From contig CM038919.1 of assembly GCA_021904315.1 (NCBI GenBank), forward strand, positions 18,159,666-18,223,665: 64,000 nucleotides of DNA, written 5' to 3'. The notes under the pieces were generated by a model, which searched no databases, had not been told where the DNA came from, and saw nothing but the letters and a program-made list of their open reading frames with translations. A program made the translations under genes and the position numbers. This DNA comes from Sphagnum magellanicum (Eukaryota > Streptophyta > Sphagnopsida > Sphagnales > Sphagnaceae). This document shows, one piece after another, positions 59,131 through 64,000 of the stretch. How positions within the stretch are numbered: the stretch's first letter is position 1; each line of letters begins with the position of its first letter.

Positions 59131-61510
59131 CTTGAAGTTAGATAAAAATACAAATAAAAATAATTAAATAACTAGCCTAACCTAACTACTAGCTACAATA
59201 TTATTATTAATGTTGTTGTTGTAATTGTAGTCAATTATTAATTATCACAACATTATAATAATTACTATAATTAAAATATAATCTAAATTTTATTATTGAA
59301 TATTTATATTCGAGTTAATCTTTGTTTTATCAAATGTTAATAAGAATTTATAATGAATTTCTTTGTAAAACAATATTTAGTGATAATTAATTATTTAATA
59401 GATAAATACATTTAATTGGTGACTTTTTTTTGTAAAAAATCACCATATTATTTAATAAATGATGATAATGTGTTTAATTATTTAATTATACAACTATATA
59501 ATTAAAAAAGTTGATGAATAATTACTATAAATAATTAAGGTAGGTAGCTAGACCTAAGCTAGGTAGATTATTAGTTTAAATCTATGATTAATTAAGCTTA
59601 TACTAGCTTGTAGAACTATATTACAACTATTTGAGTTGCAATCAGGTTGTAACTGTGTTACAACTAGGGTAGACATCAAATGGTACTCTATCACCAAACA
59701 CTGTCAAGTTGTCCCTCATTTCAATACGAAATTGAACATTTTTTATGTCATTGGAAACACAAAATAAAGAGCTACAAATGTTCTTTGAACCTCAAAGCAA
59801 AGGAACAAAGCAGAGAATGCAAGAAGAGAAAGAGTGATATTTTGTTTCAAATTTTGTCTCTAGACTCCCTTTATTTCCAACAACTATATATTGTTCATTT
59901 CTCATTCATTTTGATTTCAAAAGCTACAAATGCAGTATCTCAACATATATAAAACCTGTTTAAAGTGAATTTAAAAAAAAAAAAAAGTTGAATAGCTTAA
60001 GCTTCAAAATCATATTGAACATTTATGAAAAAATCCAAAGCACAACCCCCTTCATTTTGAAAGGGCATATCTTATTCAATTTCCATTAGATTGTAACATC
60101 TTTTATAGATTTGGATACACCAACTAGAAGACTACAAAATTGTTTTAAGTTTCAAAAGGAATAAACCATGGATCCAATATAATGATCCAATATCATTAAA
60201 TGTTCGGTGATAGGTGTATTTACCTAGGTCACAACAAAAATTTGTATCCCATATTGTTTGGTTTTCATTCCATGAATCCAAACTATATAAAGGAGTGCAT
60301 TAGGATTGTTGGAGAACGCAATAAACATGAAAATCTAATAGCCATTTGGGATAACCCAATCAAAAAGGTTCAACTTTAAAGGCTAAACCAAATGAAATAG
60401 GATTTCATTTATTAATTGCCATGTGGTTTAGGTCTAAGCCTAACATAGGTGCCTAGATCTAGCCCTAATTTAAGCCTAAATTAAATGGCCTATGTTTAAG
60501 TTTAACCTAGGTGCCTAGGTTTAAACCTAACCTATGCTTAGGCACCATGTGCCCTAAACTATTGATGTGGATGTGCCATGTGTAATTTAATTATTTGTTG
60601 ACCCCAAAACTTGTGAGCATGCCACGTGTCATTTAACTATTCATTGACCCCACATTTTATGAATGTGCCCACGTGTCACCAAACCATTGGCCAAATGTTT
60701 GATTTACCTAGTTGCAACATAGTTGAAATGTTCAACTTACATAGTTGTAACCTAGTTGAAATTGTAATTATATTTTTGGCTGATGTCATGCTTAGTTCAT
60801 GGATGAAGTTCATCAATTAGTCGAATGTAGTTAACAACATCCTTCGACTATATTGGTAAAACAATTTTCAATTAAATTAGCAAGTAGTGGTACATAGTGG
60901 TTATTGATGTGGTGTTGACACATGGCATACACTTTCAACTGTAATTTCATTTTTCACTTGTACTTTTTGACATTATTGGTTAGCAGTTGCAAAAAATAAA
61001 TTACAACTACATATGTAGTTTCTGACTTTGTTTGTAATAAAAAACTTCGCTACCTTATGATTAGAGCTTGAAACAACTAAATTGCAATTACACTACAACT
61101 ATCCCATGGAAATATGAGGAATCAAAAACTAAAGTGTCACATTATAAATTCATGGGGTTCTATTGTAGTTGCATATTAGTCCGAAAATGGACCCCTATAC
61201 AAATAAATGTATGCATCATATATACGATTTTGGTCAACCATGGTTGATTTTGTTAGCAAGTTGCACAAAAGTCACATATGACAGTTATGATACAACTAGA
61301 ATAAATGAAACACTTAATAGTAACTTTTTTGCAATAAGTTTACAATAATTATATTTGATCTTTGTGCAACTATTCAACTATTAATTACAATAATATTAAC
61401 AATTAGTATGAATATTGATATTCAATAATTATTATTATTATTCTAGGCTAGGCTACCATAACCTAGCTTAACATAACTAATAATTAATAACTAACTTAAG
61501 GTATTATTTA

Positions 61511-61549
<39 letters not shown>

Positions 61550-64000
61550 TTATGCATTAACATGTAAATTCCAGATTAATAGTTGATATTAAATTACTTA
61601 TTAACTATTATAATATACGTAATAGATAAAGTATGTTGAGGTAAAACCACCCATTACTAATCATTGGTTGGTGATTGAAGAATTTTGAATTTTTATTGTT
61701 TATTGTTTATTTTGTGTGATGTAAAACATCATGGGAATGCCAAGGTAAGTTCTACATTATATGTTTCAACTCTAAAAGCAAAAGAACAACATATAAGAAA
61801 TACAAAACAAGACGAAATCACATAGTACACGTTTTTTTTTTAAATGAACATTTAATTCTAAACCTCATATTTTCCTTGTTTTTTGTTCATTTTTTGCAAT
61901 CTAAAGTGCTATGGGTGCACCAAGTTAAAACTTGCATGAATTATTCGACCTCTAGAGATAAAAGAACAATATAGAATACATATGAAAAAGATGAATGTGC
62001 TAAATCTTAAAATGTGAATTAAGCCAATGACCAACATTCACCCTACTTACTTTTGACAACCATATTTTCATCATTGTGTGTTTTTCTTTTAACAATCTAA
62101 ACAACCATGGGTGCAGCAAATCAAGGTCTACAAAAAACCTTTTGCACTTGAAAGGCAAGTGGATAATGTATTAAAATCTAAAGTTCTTTGAGAATTTAAG
62201 TGTTAAAGTGTTTATTCATTGGCCTATCTTCTAGTAGTTGCAAATGATTTGCAATTAGAATGTAAGTAATATTTTTATCCCATATTGTTTATCCTACCAT
62301 TAAAATTTATAAAGTATATGATTAAATGCACTAAAAACTTAATAAAAAACAAGTGACATTTGAAACAAGGCAATAAAAAAAGATTTGGCCATAAAGGTTA
62401 AACCCAAAATAAAATAGGATTATCCCAAATGAACTACCTACCTATTTTAAGAAATGTAAGTAATAATGCCTACCTACCTTAGGCCTACCTACTTATTGAC
62501 CTATGCACCACATGTCAACATCTTATCAGCCTTAAGTTGAATGATTTAAATTTAATTAATTAAAATATTTAATTTGAAATAAATTTAAAATTGCCACATG
62601 TCCATTAATGATTTTTCAGCACATTATTACCTAAGTAATTACATAATAATTACAACATAATAACACAATAATTATAATGTAATGACATAGTAGTTACAAC
62701 TTAATGACACAATAGTTGTAATGTTTAGTTATGACAAAGTTGCATGAGTTACATATGTATACAATTTCATATGTGGTGAATTGTGTTGTTGCAACTTTTG
62801 CAACTTGTTTGATAACACTTAAGCTATAGAAATATGTTAAGTTGCAAGTGGTTGTTGCAACTCAAAGTTGCAATTAAAATCCAATTATAAGTTTAGTTCC
62901 AAAACATCTATTTTTTCATAGTGTTTATGTCCCATTTTAAACATAAAATTTTCATTTGTATTCAAGCAAAGTCCAAACCTATCGAAACATGGGTGACAAT
63001 GCTAACAAGATAAAACAAACACCAAAATGTTGGAAAAAACGTGATGCAAACAAGACAAGGTGAACACCAAAATGTTGGGGAAAATATGGGGAATAACAAC
63101 AAGAATTGAAGAACACATCAAGAATCCAACGTGGCAATGCAAGGAACAACACCAAGATACACTTGTTTCCCATATGTTCTCTAGATGGCGGCCCATCTTC
63201 CCCATCACTTGTTTGTCATGGCCAAATTGCTTAAAAAGATAAAAATTTATAAACCTTTATGCCCCCATGATTCACACAACACCACACAATCCTTTTCAAC
63301 ACCCCATGATAATCTTAGGTATCAATATGAACCAATATATCCAAGACAAATGATCAATAGCCAATCAAAAATTCGTTATAAAGAAAGGTAACATGACAAA
63401 TAGTTTGTGTGGCAATGGCTAATACATAAGAAACTAAATGTGATGAGTGATCAAATCAAATCAAGATTTGGGAAAATAACAAATCAAGATCATGTATTGC
63501 ACTTGAATTTCTCCCAATTAAAAGAGCAAATGTGCAAGTTTCATATCTTCCAGAAGATATTCATGAAAGAAAAAGATTGCAAGTGTTGAAGACATTATAA
63601 AAGACCTAAAACATGACTCAAAGTATAAATTCTAAAAAAAAACATGAAAAGTTGGTGTTAGATTTAACAATTAAATGCCATCATTGGTAATTATGAAAAT
63701 ATAAAATTCATAAATAAAAACAAAGTTGTGGAAAGGCCCCAAGGTCAATGAAATGGATATCATCTACACTGAATAAAACAACAAAAAGTAATTATTTGAA
63801 AAAACTTTAAGCACCCAAAATGAACTAGATGAAGGATCCCTTGAATGATCACCTTGCATAACAAACATAGCTATTAAACATCCCCATCATGGTTATGATG
63901 ACTATAATACACAATCATGAAAATATGAAACATACAAACAATAAATGAGTTAAACGAAATGACCTGGAATAAAATTTAGTTACTAAAATATATCACCCCT
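59131..64000. other. AT-rich intergenic region with degenerate tandem repeats
   Basis: No gene recognised. Three diverged copies of a unit of about 190 bases are suggested at 61.69-62.20 kb by recurring ATGGG.(A/G)(T/C)(G/A)C.AAG followed by AAAGCAAAAGAACAA-like words; a similar word string occurs at 59.74-59.84 kb. Three roughly 57-base units with GTGCCA(C/T)GTGT and ATTGACCCC lie at 60.55-60.68 kb. ACATAATAATTACAAC-type words repeat at 62.62-62.73 kb. Confidence 0.45.
61509..61553. repeat. (AAT)n / (ATT)n microsatellite
   Basis: AATAATAATAATAATATT followed by about ten ATT units, so the repeat changes strand at its centre and can fold back on itself. Confidence 0.9.

Noticed and set aside
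60390..60545. Interstitial telomere-like repeats (CCTAA/TAGGTTTA words)
   Set aside because: Spacing and words are irregular and never form the plant TTTAGGG array; low-complexity repeat instead.
1..64000. tRNA, rRNA or other RNA genes
   Set aside because: Apart from one weak B-box at about 40.68 kb, no pair of pol III boxes, cloverleaf or rRNA core sequence was seen; a covariance-model scan would decide.

Overview
This is a plant nuclear window. It is AT-rich, gene-poor and full of decayed transposable elements, with three small GC-richer gene islands. The only intact genes are three paralogous xyloglucan endotransglucosylase/hydrolase (XTH, GH16) genes. All three have four exons, identical intron phases (1, 0, 2), near-identical exon lengths and a secretory signal peptide. 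XTHs, spliceosomal introns, solo LTRs with target-site duplications and a Helitron point to a land plant or close streptophyte relative. The short introns and the TE coding remnants feel like a non-seed plant, but the sequence alone does not prove this.

Layout, left half. 1-2.5 kb is non-coding and includes a MITE-like element. XTH gene 1 (+) is at 3.13-5.17 kb. 5.2-15.2 kb is AT-rich with no gene. A second MITE-like copy lies at 15.27-16.08 kb. XTH gene 2 (-) is at 17.13-18.54 kb. A decayed Ty3/gypsy chromovirus with both LTRs runs from 19.73 to about 25.15 kb; its remnants of RNase H, integrase and a chromodomain can still be read. 25-30 kb holds degenerate tandem duplications, then a small MITE-like copy. 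XTH gene 3 (-) is at 30.90-32.26 kb.

Layout, right half. At 35.18-36.78 kb a GC-richer 863 bp segment is flanked by two almost identical 367 bp direct repeats. 36.8-41.7 kb is AT-rich and empty. From 41.7 kb onward the window is a graveyard of nested elements: a decayed coding fragment (41.7-42.35 kb, -), a 986 bp solo LTR (43.31-44.29 kb), a decayed gene ending in a RING/PHD-like zinc finger (44.4-46.1 kb, +), a roughly 60 bp minisatellite (46.4-47.1 kb) and a 575 bp Helitron (50.56-51.13 kb, -).

The last element is a large decayed transposase-like gene on the minus strand, scattered over 51.5-59.1 kb. It is broken by at least three insertions, including a second solo LTR (54.00-55.00 kb) and an inverted-repeat element (52.73-53.51 kb). 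59.1-64 kb is AT-rich with degenerate tandem repeats.

The XTH genes would act in the cell wall, cutting and rejoining xyloglucan or related glucans. They form a local gene family (one +, two -) expanded by duplication. Each has a copy or fragment of the same MITE-like repeat within about 1 kb. Everything else that can be interpreted is mobile-element debris. The most unusual item is the dismembered transposase-like gene with SDG...Q.K and HGKG..DG motifs, which I know only as a motif pattern in uncharacterised proteins and cannot assign to a named superfamily.
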